From Brumimicrobium sp033722555 (lineage in GTDB: Bacteria; Bacteroidota; Bacteroidia; Flavobacteriales_D; Crocinitomicaceae), in contig JAWVYS010000009.1 in the NCBI GenBank assembly GCA_033722555.1, forward strand, positions 1 through 64,000: a stretch of DNA of 64,000 bases, written 5' to 3'. The notes beneath the pieces were generated by a model. That model did no database searches. It saw only the letters and a program-made list of their open reading frames with translations, and was not told where the DNA came from. This document shows, piece by piece, positions 1-9,143 of this stretch. The position numbers were made by a program, and so were the translations under genes. The first letter of the stretch is position 1, and every line of letters starts with the position of its first letter.

Positions 1-2
1 CA

Positions 3-1016
3 CTCTCCTATCCGCTTATCTCAAAAACGTTTAAACAAAATCTCGGTAAAAGCCCCGAAGAAATTTTTGATACATTCAGTAAGGAAGCTATGAATGCTGC
101 CAGTATCGGACAAGTTCACAAAGCTACACTTAAGGGAAAAGAGCTTGCCGTAAAAATTCAGTATCCCGGAGTTGCGGATGCGATTTCCTCAGACCTCAAA
201 CTTATAAAGCCATTAGCAGCGCGCCTTTTCAACATGAAAGCTTCTGATCTTAATATGTACCTTGAGGAGGTTGAATCAAAACTGATTGAAGAAACCGACT
301 ACCTGCATGAACTAAAGAGCGGAGAAATGATCAGGCTCTTATGCGAGAGTTTCGAAAATGTGGCATTTCCCAGATACTATAAAGAACTGTCCGGTTCACG
401 GATTTTAACTATGGACTGGGTTGAGGGCACGATGTTTTCTGATTTCGTTAAAACCTGCAATGACCAGCGTGTAAAAAACGAGATAGGACAAACCCTGTGG
501 GATGTATTCCTGTTTCAGATGGGAGAGTTAAAAATGGTGCATGCCGATCCTCATCCCGGAAATTTCATCATAACCACAGAGAATAAACTCTGTATCATCG
601 ATTTTGGTTGTGTTAAGATTATACCGGACAAATTTGCAAGGTATTACTATCAACTTCTTCGACCTGATATTCTCGAGCACAGCGAAGAACTGGACGAAAT
701 CTATCGGGAAATGGATTTCTTCAGACCGGAAGACACAGAGACAGACAAAGCCAAGCTCATAAATGTTTATGAAAAAATGATTCGTCTTCTCGGCAAACCA
801 TTTCATTCTGAAAGTTTTGATTTCAGCGATAAGCGATTTTTCGATGATGTTTTTAAGATGGGAGAGGAAATTTCGAAGGATAAATCCATTCGAAAACTAA
901 ACAATGCGAGAGGCTCCCGAGACGCAATTTATGTGATGCGAACCTTTTTTGGTTTATACAATTTACTTCATCAACTCAAAGCAGAGGTAAAACTGAACTA
1001 TCCTTTATTCAAATAA
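3..1016 (+). CDS. ABC1/AarF/UbiB-family atypical kinase, 5' end cut by window
   Basis: The frame is open to the left edge, so the N-terminus (including the family KxGQ motif) lies outside. What remains starts within the nucleotide-binding part: an AASIGQVH stretch, then a catalytic loop HADPHPGNF around codon 180 and a DFG metal-binding motif (IIDFGCV) shortly after. These are the hallmark motifs of the ABC1/ADCK/UbiB family, atypical kinases linked to isoprenoid quinone metabolism or lipid homeostasis. In a menaquinone-making bacterium a quinone or membrane-lipid role is inferred, not shown. The first ATG in the window (position 90) falls inside the conserved domain, so it is not the real start. 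It converges with lnt; the two stop codons are one base apart and no terminator is visible between them. Confidence 0.9.
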   Translation, partial: LSYPLISKTFKQNLGKSPEEIFDTFSKEAMNAASIGQVHKATLKGKELAVKIQYPGVADAISSDLKLIKPLAARLFNMKASDLNMYLEEVESKLIEETDYLHELKSGEMIRLLCESFENVAFPRYYKELSGSRILTMDWVEGTMFSDFVKTCNDQRVKNEIGQTLWDVFLFQMGELKMVHADPHPGNFIITTENKLCIIDFGCVKIIPDKFARYYYQLLRPDILEHSEELDEIYREMDFFRPEDTETDKAKLINVYEKMIRLLGKPFHSESFDFSDKRFFDDVFKMGEEISKDKSIRKLNNARGSRDAIYVMRTFFGLYNLLHQLKAEVKLNYPLFK

Positions 1017-1017
1017 C

Positions 1018-2643
1018 CTAAAATGATTTCCCGAAAGTGCGAAGATACCTCACGGCGGTAAGAATGAGCAGAAGGAAAAATGCGAAGCCAAAAGTTCTTC
1101 CTAAGACATCTCCGTAAATCACATAGAAAGTAGGCAATTGATTTAAATGCACGGTTTCACGAAAGACATCTTCTTCCCAGTATTTCGTTTTGCGAATAAC
1201 ATCTCCCCGCTGATTGATCACCGAAGAAATTCCAGTATTGGCTGATCTCACGACATAGCGGTGGGTTTCTACGGCCCTGAGTCTGGCAAAGCTAGCATGT
1301 TGCTTGTGTCCGGGAGAGTTGCCCCACCAGCCATCGTTGGTGATTATAAAAATTGCAGCAGCTCCTTTTCGGCACTGTTCCGCAATCATTCCACCATAGA
1401 TAGATTCGTAACAAATAGATGGCGCAAAAGAAAACCCTTTTGTTGTAAGAACTCTCGGTTCGGCTTCAACACCAAGCGTACCGGATGTCCCCCCATTCTC
1501 TATAGATAATTCTTCCAGAAAGGGAAAAATGTGTGAAAAGGGAACTTTTTCAACCCCTAAAACCAGTTTTGACTTGTGTACAAAGGAAGGCGGTCTGTTC
1601 TTCGCAATGATCAGGGACGTATTATACGATTCGTAAAATCCGCTTTCGAAGGAAAGTGGTCGTGAAGCACGACTCTGCTTTTCATCAAATATCTTGTAGG
1701 TTGAGGCACCGAGGAAAAGATCGGGACCATCCCATAATTCCACCTTTTTCTTTAGATAATTATATAAAGGAGACTGATCGTATTCTCCCTCATCAAAAAC
1801 TCCCGAAATAGCGGTTTCAGGACCTAAAACAACAGCCGTTTTATCTGTAATCTTTTTCTCCGCAAGTCGTATTACCTTTTCCAGCTGATTAATTTTATTC
1901 TCGGTTCCCTCTTCAAATTTTTCGTTGTATGGATCCACGTTAGGTTGAGTAACAACCACTTCCACAGGATTCTTTTTTTCCTCATAAGAGAAATAAGACC
2001 ACATGGACACTCCGGCAGGTAGTACAAGCAGAATAGCTATCAGGATGATCAAAGGACTTTGAATCTTGCATTTTTCTTTGCCGAAAATCACGTTTGAAAC
2101 TACTTTAAACAAAAGTACATTGACTAGAAGCACCCAAAGGGTGCCACCTAAAACACCTGTATACGAATACCACTGTATAATCTCCGGAACAATGGCAAAA
2201 GTATTACCTACGTTGAGCCACGGCCAACTCAGCTCCCAGTGGTAATGAAAATATTCAAAAGCGATCCAGTAGAAAAAAAGCGAAATATAGCCTTCTTTCT
2301 GTCCCACATATTTTTTGGTCCAGTGAAAAAACAGAAAAACAACTGCCATAAGAAATCCGTTCAGGAGATAAGCCATAATTGCTCCTATCTCGCCCCCTTC
2401 GGCAAAATATATCCAATAGGTGGTTCCCAGGTTGTATATCACGAACGTAATATAGGCATGAATAAGAACCTTTCCCGACGCGTATTTTTGCCGGTAAATA
2501 TTATGTTCGACAAGAAGTAAGGGAACCCATGCAAGAAAAACAAGCGGAAAAAGGCTTCCAGTATGCGGGAAAGAAACGGACATCAGCAGACCGCTAAGTA
2601 TACTCAGTAAATACCTGTTCTTTCGAGAAAATTTCATGTGCAA
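1018..2643 (-). CDS. lnt: Apolipoprotein N-acyltransferase
   Basis: Lnt adds the third acyl chain to the N-terminal cysteine of lipoproteins in the inner membrane. The 541-residue protein has a hydrophobic N-terminal half with several membrane segments (about residues 10-220) followed by a nitrilase-like periplasmic domain. The catalytic triad can be read as Glu276 (GPETAIS), Lys357 (HKSKLVLG) and Cys411 (SICYES), all intact. Two possible starts, Met1 and Met3, differ by two codons and cannot be separated. It lies 78 bases downstream of the T9SS cargo gene in the same direction. Several genes in this window encode lipoproteins with a Leu/Ser/Gly-Cys lipobox that would be its substrates (gldH, mbnP-like, Rieske-like). 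Confidence 0.95.
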   Translation of the reverse strand: MHMKFSRKNRYLLSILSGLLMSVSFPHTGSLFPLVFLAWVPLLLVEHNIYRQKYASGKVLIHAYITFVIYNLGTTYWIYFAEGGEIGAIMAYLLNGFLMAVVFLFFHWTKKYVGQKEGYISLFFYWIAFEYFHYHWELSWPWLNVGNTFAIVPEIIQWYSYTGVLGGTLWVLLVNVLLFKVVSNVIFGKEKCKIQSPLIILIAILLVLPAGVSMWSYFSYEEKKNPVEVVVTQPNVDPYNEKFEEGTENKINQLEKVIRLAEKKITDKTAVVLGPETAISGVFDEGEYDQSPLYNYLKKKVELWDGPDLFLGASTYKIFDEKQSRASRPLSFESGFYESYNTSLIIAKNRPPSFVHKSKLVLGVEKVPFSHIFPFLEELSIENGGTSGTLGVEAEPRVLTTKGFSFAPSICYESIYGGMIAEQCRKGAAAIFIITNDGWWGNSPGHKQHASFARLRAVETHRYVVRSANTGISSVINQRGDVIRKTKYWEEDVFRETVHLNQLPTFYVIYGDVLGRTFGFAFFLLLILTAVRYLRTFGKSF

Positions 2644-2721
2644 ATAATATTCAGCAAATATACTGAACCTTTAGGATTGCGGGAAGATGAAAGTTAAAAA
2701 GTCTGTAGACAAAGGATAAAA

Positions 2722-5112
2722 TTACCTTAGAACATTGATATGACCACTGATTTTTTCTTCGTCATCATTGATTGAGCGGTAATAAATTTGCCAAACATAA
2801 GTTCCGTCACGAACAACTTCACCGTTATATGTTCCATCCCATTCGAAGTTTTTATCCTGCGATTCAAATACTACTTCACCCCATCGATTAAAAATACGTA
2901 TCTCGAAATCGATCAGATTCACGGAACTTATTTTAAATGTATTATTAAATCTGTCATTATCAGGAGTGAATGTGTTGGGTACATACAGGTAAAACTCATC
3001 CAGAATAATAATCGTGCGTACTGTCGTATCCTTACAACCTTTGACATCTGTTGCGATCAGGGTAATGTCATATGATCCGGGGGTAGAATACGTATTATTG
3101 GGATGTGTCATCGTTGAAGTACTTCCATCTCCGAAAGACCACTCATACGTATTTCCATTATGCGTTAAATTCTGGAAAGTAATAGGAAGATTAATGTAAA
3201 GCGGGTCCGTTATCACGCGGAAATTAGCATCCGGCTGTATAACGACAACTTCGGTCTCAGCTGTGACCTGAAAAGTTTGACAATCATCCATCACAATCAC
3301 CTCATAGGAAGAGGTTGCCAGAGGACTCACCCAAATTCCCGCGGTAGTTTCACCAGAATGTGGCCAGTAATAATAGTAGTTGCCGAATCCGCCGGTGGCA
3401 TTCACTTCAATATAAGCAGAATCACCCGGACAGATTTCCTGACTTGGTGAAATATCGAGCAATAAGGGGGGACTTAAAATAGTGATCGTTACCTGATCTG
3501 TTTCAGAGTTTCCGCACTGATCGGTTACAACAACGGTGTAGGTGGTGGTCTGACTCGGTACAACATTTACCGTATTCGAATTACTCAAGGTTTGTCCGGC
3601 AGGGTTTGTCCAGACATACGTATAATTTCCTGCACCTCCTGTCACCTCTACTTCCAGCGTAAAAGGAACATAGGGACATTGTTCAACAATATCATCGGAT
3701 GCATCAATCAGCAAATTATCATAAACCGGTACAGTCACCGTCCCGGAATTTTGAGCCGTTTGGTTTAAACAAGCATCGGTTACTTCAACTGAATAGGTTT
3801 GTGTGGAATTCGGACTCACAGAAATAGATTGAGTGGTTTCACCCGTACTCCACAAGTAGGTGTATCCCCCGCCTCCACCGGTAGCGGTCGCATTTAAAAC
3901 CACCGTCTCGCCGGGACAAAGCACAGTGACATCATTGACATCCACTTCTACATCGTCAACAGGCCTTATAAACAGTTCTATCGTCTGAAAATTATTTTGT
4001 CCACACGGATCAGGGATTTCGAACTCCATTAAAATATTCACTGTTCCTGTGAGACCCGGATTGTTCAAGGCGTTTATTGTAAATGAAACCGATGTTTGTC
4101 CTGCAGCAAAAGTTACTGAATTTGGAATACTCGAGTGATCCAATCCTTCAACAGAAGTTCCGGTAACATTGATAGGAATCGTTAATGGTTGATTGATCAT
4201 GTTTCCTGATCTGGTCACGGTTACCGTTGCGCTCGTACAACCCTGAGCCATAGTTACCCCGTCACCGTAAGGATCACTGGAAAGGGTATGACTCACCGAA
4301 ACAGGTTGTTCACTCGTTAAACTATTAGCTGCCAAAAATATTCCCGAATCATAAATTCCGTCTCCAACATCGGCTATAGCAATAATCAGATGATACATTT
4401 TCCCGCATTCAACCTTTGAAACAGCCTTCAAAGGTGTAGTGAATCCGTCATATTGAACATACTGTGCATTCGAATTATAGGGTGCATTACTTCCGGTTCC
4501 ATTATTTACGTAATATGAACAGTTCGTGCATGGACCACTGTTCGAAGGACCATTGTTAACATTATTAATAGCAACCGGCTGAGTTGTTCCCGGAAGAAGA
4601 GCCATATTCTGAGTACCCCCAGGAATTCCCGGACCGGAGATGAAAAATGCAAACACATCATTGAACTGAGAGCCGACAAATTCGGGATACTCTTCTGAAG
4701 CAAAAACATATTCAAATTTTACCGTATCCGAATATGGAATAAAATCAAATTCAAGGATTGCAGCATTGTACGTAGAAGTCCCTACAAGGTTAGTCAACTG
4801 ACCATAACCGGAGATTCCATTATCCAATCCTGCACTTGCTGAATTGTTTGGACCATGAGGACCATCGCTCGTATTTGCGATTGTACCGGTGGTCATTATT
4901 ATCCCCTCATCAATTCCAATGGTTGTATTCATACCATTGAAAGTACCGATTGCGCCTGGAGACCCTGAAAAAAATACGTTTGAAACATCCACACCGGGAC
5001 CCAAAAGTACATTCTGAACAAGTTGATTGGGGGTTTGCCCACCACTCGTTGTCAGCTGCGCAGATGTCACCAGTGCGAAAAAAGAAAATATGACGAGAAT
5101 AACTATTTTCAT
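2722..5112 (-). CDS. T9SS type B cargo: choice-of-anchor L, Ig/PKD repeats, gliding-motility C-terminal domain
   Basis: A 796-residue secreted protein. It begins with a signal peptide ending near residue 19 (VTSAQ). Residues about 25-260 match the choice-of-anchor L pattern, with the characteristic FDFIPYSDTVKFEYVFASEEYPEF run. Three to four beta-sandwich repeats follow, each with a CPG...Y.WS/P.G.T...V form, then a PKD domain (YEWSFGDGS). The last ~85 residues form the type B sorting domain (PNTFTPDNDRFN ... IFNRWGEVVFES ... WDGTYNG ... GHINVLR). T9SS would carry it across the outer membrane and attach or release it; an adhesin-like role is inferred. Its C-terminus ends with the same seven residues as the cargo at 11700-14345. 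No PorP/SprF gene sits next to it, unlike the cargo at 43164. Confidence 0.93.
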   Translation of the reverse strand: MKIVILVIFSFFALVTSAQLTTSGGQTPNQLVQNVLLGPGVDVSNVFFSGSPGAIGTFNGMNTTIGIDEGIIMTTGTIANTSDGPHGPNNSASAGLDNGISGYGQLTNLVGTSTYNAAILEFDFIPYSDTVKFEYVFASEEYPEFVGSQFNDVFAFFISGPGIPGGTQNMALLPGTTQPVAINNVNNGPSNSGPCTNCSYYVNNGTGSNAPYNSNAQYVQYDGFTTPLKAVSKVECGKMYHLIIAIADVGDGIYDSGIFLAANSLTSEQPVSVSHTLSSDPYGDGVTMAQGCTSATVTVTRSGNMINQPLTIPINVTGTSVEGLDHSSIPNSVTFAAGQTSVSFTINALNNPGLTGTVNILMEFEIPDPCGQNNFQTIELFIRPVDDVEVDVNDVTVLCPGETVVLNATATGGGGGYTYLWSTGETTQSISVSPNSTQTYSVEVTDACLNQTAQNSGTVTVPVYDNLLIDASDDIVEQCPYVPFTLEVEVTGGAGNYTYVWTNPAGQTLSNSNTVNVVPSQTTTYTVVVTDQCGNSETDQVTITILSPPLLLDISPSQEICPGDSAYIEVNATGGFGNYYYYWPHSGETTAGIWVSPLATSSYEVIVMDDCQTFQVTAETEVVVIQPDANFRVITDPLYINLPITFQNLTHNGNTYEWSFGDGSTSTMTHPNNTYSTPGSYDITLIATDVKGCKDTTVRTIIILDEFYLYVPNTFTPDNDRFNNTFKISSVNLIDFEIRIFNRWGEVVFESQDKNFEWDGTYNGEVVRDGTYVWQIYYRSINDDEEKISGHINVLR

Positions 5113-5267
5113 TGTTTATATAACGTACGATTCGGCTAAAAGTTGTTTGTAAAAAGCAAATAATAAGCCAAAAATACAGATTTTGACATAGTTAAGTTTG
5201 TTTTTGAAGTTTTTTAACTTAAAATAGACAATACAAATACTGATTAACAATACATTTGTCCTTTCAA

Positions 5268-6125
5268 ATGACAGAAAAAAGAGAAAAATATAAAAACTGG
5301 TTCCGTTTTTCAACAAGAATTGTTGGAATGGATCCCGTGACTTTCCGAGAAAGATGGAGGGTAAAGGTAACCCGAATACAGCTCATCAGCGTAGGAGCAC
5401 TCGGATTGTTTATTGCTTTTATTCTCTTCTATCTACTTTTTTCTTTTACACCACTAGGCGGTTTACTCCCGGAAAATGTCAAAAACCGCAACAAAGAAAA
5501 GATACAGCAGGCCTTTACTCAGATGGAAAAACTTGAGAAACAAGTCATTCAACAGGACCGTTACATAACGAACCTCCAACAAATTATTTTAGGTAAAATA
5601 CCGATTGATTCTTCGTTCAGTGAAACTGCCATCGAGAATTATACAGGAATAAAAGCCGTTGATACGAGTACTTCGCTGGCAGAAATTAAATTAAGTGAAC
5701 AGCTGGAAGCTGAGGCCTTGACACCCAAAGCAAAAAAATCCGTTTTACTGAACGACGTACTGCTTTATGATCCTGTAAAGGGCGTTTTAAGTCAAAAATT
5801 TAGTCCGAAAACCCATCCGGGAGTTGACATCATTGCGTCAAAAGGTTCTACTGTAAACACCTGCCTTGGGGGAGTGGTCATGCATTCTTCATATTCCGAT
5901 CAGGACGGATATACGGTGATCGTAAGTCACGAAAATGATATTACATCGGTTTATAAGCATCTCGATAAGGTAATTGCCAAAGTTGGAGAAAAGGTTAAAA
6001 CCGGAGACGGTATAGGAATATTGGGCAATACCGGAGAAAACAGCACGGGACCACATCTTCATTTTGAATTATGGAGTAATGTAGGACCGCTAGATCCCCT
6101 CGAATATCTTTCCTTCGGAAAATAA
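5268..6125 (+). CDS. M23-family peptidoglycan metallopeptidase, membrane anchored
   Basis: A LytM/M23 endopeptidase acting on cell-wall peptide cross-links in the periplasm. The 285-residue protein has a short cytoplasmic N-terminus, one transmembrane helix at about residues 35-58, a coiled-coil region (QQAFTQMEKLEKQVIQQ) and a C-terminal M23 domain. Zinc-ligand motifs are intact: HPGVDI and HLHFEL. The ATG at 5268 was chosen over a TTG four codons upstream, because that TTG overlaps a -7-like element (TACATTTG, 5251-5258). It diverges from the T9SS cargo gene and is followed by ppa. Its own cell-wall target, or a role as a non-catalytic activator, cannot be decided from the sequence, but the ligands argue for activity. 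Confidence 0.9.
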   Translation: MTEKREKYKNWFRFSTRIVGMDPVTFRERWRVKVTRIQLISVGALGLFIAFILFYLLFSFTPLGGLLPENVKNRNKEKIQQAFTQMEKLEKQVIQQDRYITNLQQIILGKIPIDSSFSETAIENYTGIKAVDTSTSLAEIKLSEQLEAEALTPKAKKSVLLNDVLLYDPVKGVLSQKFSPKTHPGVDIIASKGSTVNTCLGGVVMHSSYSDQDGYTVIVSHENDITSVYKHLDKVIAKVGEKVKTGDGIGILGNTGENSTGPHLHFELWSNVGPLDPLEYLSFGK

Positions 6126-6185
6126 TTCACGATATTCCAATTTGATTCAAGGCTGTTTATAGGCTTCTTTTTCAAATTTTTGAAT

Positions 6186-6193
6186 TACTTTTG
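6186..6193 (+). promoter_or_regulatory. Putative -7 promoter element of ppa
   Basis: TACTTTTG matches the Bacteroidota -7 consensus TAnnTTTG and is followed by GC, a common context. It sits 35 bases before the ppa ATG. No clear TTTG -33 element is seen at the expected 18-20 base spacing, so the assignment is tentative. Confidence 0.45.
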
Positions 6194-6228
6194 CACGCCT
6201 GACATTCAAATAAGAAAACAAATACATT

Positions 6229-6924
6229 ATGAAAGAAGATATTCAGAAACTGGCCGAAGCATTGTCGAAAAGATTCGTAGCTCATCCTTGGCACGGCATT
6301 AACCCCGGTGAAAAGCAACCTGAAATTGTTAATGCTTTCATTGAGATTATTCCTTCAGACGCCGTTAAATACGAGGTTGATAAAGATAGTGGGTATATCA
6401 TGGTTGACAGACCGCAGAAATTCTCCAATCATATGCCATGCATGTACGGATTCATTCCACAGACATACTGTGATAAGGAAGTGGCAGCTTTTTGCGCAGG
6501 AAAAACAGGTCGAAAAGATATCGTTGGGGATGGCGATCCACTGGATATATGCGTAATCTCAGAAAGAGAGGTTAATCGAGGTAATATCCTTGCAGAAGCC
6601 ATTCCGATTGGAGGGTTTCGTATGATAGACGGCGGCGAGGCCGATGACAAGATCATTGCAGTCCTGAAAGGGGATCAAGCCTACGGAAAAATTACTTCAG
6701 TCAAAGATCTTCCACCAATGGTTCTTGATCGCGTTAAGCATTTTTTTCTGACCTATAAAGACCTTGGAGGAGCATCCAAAAATGTAGAGATAACCGATGT
6801 TTACGATGCTCAGGAGGCAAAAGAAGTAATAAAACTCAGTCTAAAAGATTACAAAAATAATTACGGCGATGCGGATCAAAACCTGCTCGCTGCTCTTTCC
6901 TCTGTACTCAAAGAAAAAGTGTAA
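6229..6924 (+). CDS. ppa: Inorganic pyrophosphatase (family I)
   Basis: Hydrolyses pyrophosphate to two phosphates in the cytoplasm, pulling biosynthetic reactions forward. The 231-residue protein carries the family I signature D-x-D-P-L-D (GDGDPLDICVI, about residues 103-113) with the metal-binding aspartates present, and the EIPxG-type substrate-binding region near the N-terminus (FIEIIPSDAVKYE). It is longer than the ~175-residue E. coli enzyme; the extra sequence is spread over the N-terminus and the C-terminal helix. It stands alone between the M23 peptidase and the VWA gene, with its own -7 element and a strong downstream terminator, so it is probably a single-gene transcript. Confidence 0.96.
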   Translation: MKEDIQKLAEALSKRFVAHPWHGINPGEKQPEIVNAFIEIIPSDAVKYEVDKDSGYIMVDRPQKFSNHMPCMYGFIPQTYCDKEVAAFCAGKTGRKDIVGDGDPLDICVISEREVNRGNILAEAIPIGGFRMIDGGEADDKIIAVLKGDQAYGKITSVKDLPPMVLDRVKHFFLTYKDLGGASKNVEITDVYDAQEAKEVIKLSLKDYKNNYGDADQNLLAALSSVLKEKV

Positions 6925-6948
6925 CAGGTCCGGAAAATTGCAGTTATT

Positions 6949-6979
6949 AAGCCGTACCAGAAAAGTTACGGCTTTTTTC
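6949..6979 (+). terminator. Rho-independent terminator after ppa
   Basis: Perfect 8-bp inverted repeat AAGCCGTA / TACGGCTT (6949-6956 and 6967-6974) with a 10-base loop, the 3' arm running into a T tract. It lies 25 bases after the ppa stop. Confidence 0.85.
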
Positions 6980-7007
6980 ATGGCTTGAAAATTGATCAAA
7001 TCTGCTT

Positions 7008-8411
7008 ATGTTTAAATTCATCTCTTTATTGTTTTTACTTCTCTCTGTTGAAGTTTCTTCCCAGATCATTTTCGATAAAACCGAACATAATTTCGGGGAG
7101 ATCAATCAGGGGGATCAAAGATATGTGGATATTTACCTTAAAAATACCGGGAAAAAAAATGAATTCATTCTGAGCGTAAGACAACCCCTAGAAGTTGTTT
7201 TTATCCAGAAAGGTGCTATGATCACACCTGACAGCTCAACGGTAATAAGGTTCCAGATCAATCAACGAAAAAAAGGAAAATTCAACTATAAAATTCCCGT
7301 TTATACCAGCGATAAACAGGAACCAACGATAATTACACTCAAAGGAGAGATGTCTGAGAGCCCGGAAATCACTAATAATTTCACTGCCTGCCCCAATTTC
7401 GGTCAGTCCCCTGCACAAGGAAACCCCCTGGATTTTCAACTGATCGTAGAAACCGTCGATAAAGAAACCGGAGAGAAATTACAGCAATCTACCGTCGCAA
7501 TCATTCAGAACGGAAATCCTGTGGGCAAATACAAAACGGGTTCAGGGGGTAGATTCACTACCCAAATTCCTTTGGGAATAACCTATTTTTATGCTGTTCA
7601 CGACAATTATTTCCCGGCCGAACTTGGTACTTATGTAAATTTCAAACGTAATCTTGTGGTACTCGAACTGGAGAGAAAACCTGAAACTCCTAAAGAGGAA
7701 AAGCAGGAAGACCTCGTTACAGAAACGATAAAACCTGATGAACCGATTGCTGATTCTATTGAGATCGCGGATATCATCGAAACTACAACCGAGGAAAAAA
7801 ATGAGAACCTGCCGCCCGAACTTTCTGAATTGGATGAAAACAATTTTGACCCTGAATATTTTAAACCTGTTAACGTCGTATTTGTCATTGACGTTTCTTC
7901 CTCCATGCGCCAGGAAGACAGAATTGAGTTGTTAAAATATTCCCTGAATCAGTTGGTTGAAATGTTGAGGCCACAAGACCGAATAGGCCTGGTTTCGTAT
8001 GCCACAAATACAAAAGTTCTTCTTCATCCAACTTCCGGGGCTAACAAAGAAGAAATCAACGAAATCGTTAAAGATCTGAAGGCATCGGGTCTCACTGCAG
8101 GTGGAGCCGGAATCAAACTCGGCTATAAACAAGCACGAAAAAATTTCATTAAAGACGGCAATAACCAGGTAATCATAATAACAGACGGTGCATTTAACAG
8201 AAACTCGGGCGATTACAAAAAGAACATCGAAAAATACCTCAAGAAAGGAATAAAACTTTCAGTGGTTGGAATCAAAAGTAATGAAAGAGCTGAAGAAAAT
8301 ATGCAAGAAGCCGCTCAACTTGGAGAAGGTCGATTTATTCGAATCGATAGACTGGCAGACGCTCAGCGAGAACTCAAGCAGGAAATTCGACTTGCATCCT
8401 TCAGAAAGTAA
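7008..8411 (+). CDS. Secreted DUF1573 + VWA domain protein
   Basis: A 467-residue exported protein with a signal peptide (cleavage near residue 19, EVSSQ). Residues about 20-115 match DUF1573 (FDKTEHNFGEI ... IYLKNTG), an Ig-like domain common in Bacteroidota. Residues about 145-225 look like a carboxypeptidase-regulatory beta-sandwich. After an acidic linker (about 225-280) comes a von Willebrand factor A domain with an intact metal-ion-dependent adhesion site (DVSSS near residue 296, SYATNT and ITDGAF). VWA domains bind protein ligands through a metal; the partner is unknown. It has no lipobox and no T9SS sorting domain, so it is predicted periplasmic. It converges with hslR, four bases apart. 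Confidence 0.85.
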   Translation: MFKFISLLFLLLSVEVSSQIIFDKTEHNFGEINQGDQRYVDIYLKNTGKKNEFILSVRQPLEVVFIQKGAMITPDSSTVIRFQINQRKKGKFNYKIPVYTSDKQEPTIITLKGEMSESPEITNNFTACPNFGQSPAQGNPLDFQLIVETVDKETGEKLQQSTVAIIQNGNPVGKYKTGSGGRFTTQIPLGITYFYAVHDNYFPAELGTYVNFKRNLVVLELERKPETPKEEKQEDLVTETIKPDEPIADSIEIADIIETTTEEKNENLPPELSELDENNFDPEYFKPVNVVFVIDVSSSMRQEDRIELLKYSLNQLVEMLRPQDRIGLVSYATNTKVLLHPTSGANKEEINEIVKDLKASGLTAGGAGIKLGYKQARKNFIKDGNNQVIIITDGAFNRNSGDYKKNIEKYLKKGIKLSVVGIKSNERAEENMQEAAQLGEGRFIRIDRLADAQRELKQEIRLASFRK

Positions 8412-8415
8412 AAGA

Positions 8416-8796
8416 TCATTCTTCTTTCCATTTCAGGAAAGATTCAATAGCTCTTCGCTCTTTTTTGGAGGGTTTTCCGGTTCCGTGCATGCGATAACTT
8501 TCCTGAGCTGCCCTGTATGATTTATATTTTTCCACTTCCGCCTCAGGAGTAATATCTGTAATATAGTCATCGACAAGTTTTGCTCCTACCCTTTTGTCAA
8601 GCAACGCCTTTACGGTATAAGTGAAAGTAGCTGTGTTTTTGTCAACCGAGATGGTATCACCGGTACTTATTTCTTTGGAAGGTTTTGCATTATCCCCATT
8701 GAGTTTGATCTTACCCTTTTTGACGAGTTCAGTCGCCTGAGAACGCGTTTTGCTCAATCGAACGCACCATAGATACTTATCAATCCGAACTTCCAC
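8416..8796 (-). CDS. hslR: S4-domain RNA-binding protein, Hsp15/HslR type
   Basis: Hsp15 binds 50S subunits carrying stalled nascent chains and helps recycle them. The 126-residue protein has an N-terminal S4 domain (VRIDKYLWCVRLSKTRSQATELVKKG..., residues 3-60) and the basic C-terminal tail of the family (RAIESFLKWKEE). It overlaps the upstream mmcQ-type gene by 17 bases, so translation is probably coupled. Third gene of the desaturase-MmcQ-HslR operon. Confidence 0.88.
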   Translation of the reverse strand: MEVRIDKYLWCVRLSKTRSQATELVKKGKIKLNGDNAKPSKEISTGDTISVDKNTATFTYTVKALLDKRVGAKLVDDYITDITPEAEVEKYKSYRAAQESYRMHGTGKPSKKERRAIESFLKWKEE

Positions 8797-9142
8797 CGAG
8801 CAACTCTTTTCTAATCTTTGCAGAGAAATTTTTCATTATAAGATCATAAGAATGATCAATGAGCTCACAAATAAGCTTATCATTCACATCCCTGTCAAAA
8901 AATACGGTATTCCAATGCATTTTGTTCATGTGATAACCGGGGATTATTCCATCGAAGCGCTCACGCAATTCTATGGCACGCTCGGGATCACATTTGAGAT
9001 TACAGCTTTGACCTTTATCCAGATCCAAAAGAGCAAACATCTTCCCATTCAGCTTGAATACAAGTGTCTCATCATCAAAGGGAAGAGATTCAGAGGTGTG
9101 CGCTTTGGACAAACAATATTCTCTGAATAAAAGGGTGTCCAT
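8780..9142 (-). CDS. MmcQ/YjbR-family protein
   Basis: A 120-residue protein of the MmcQ/YjbR family (CyaY-like fold), recognised from the pattern LSKAHTSESLPFDDETLVFKLNGKMFALLDLD, the NLKCDPERAIELRE helix and GYHMNKMHWNTV. Family members are often annotated as DNA-binding proteins, but the biochemical role is not established. It starts one base after the desaturase stop and overlaps hslR by 17 bases, so it is the middle gene of a three-gene operon. Confidence 0.85.
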   Translation of the reverse strand: MDTLLFREYCLSKAHTSESLPFDDETLVFKLNGKMFALLDLDKGQSCNLKCDPERAIELRERFDGIIPGYHMNKMHWNTVFFDRDVNDKLICELIDHSYDLIMKNFSAKIRKELLGGSSD

Positions 9143-9143
9143 T

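Noticed and set aside
8750..9130. 126-codon plus-strand frame
   Set aside because: Antisense to mmcQ and hslR, which are both recognisable families in one operon.
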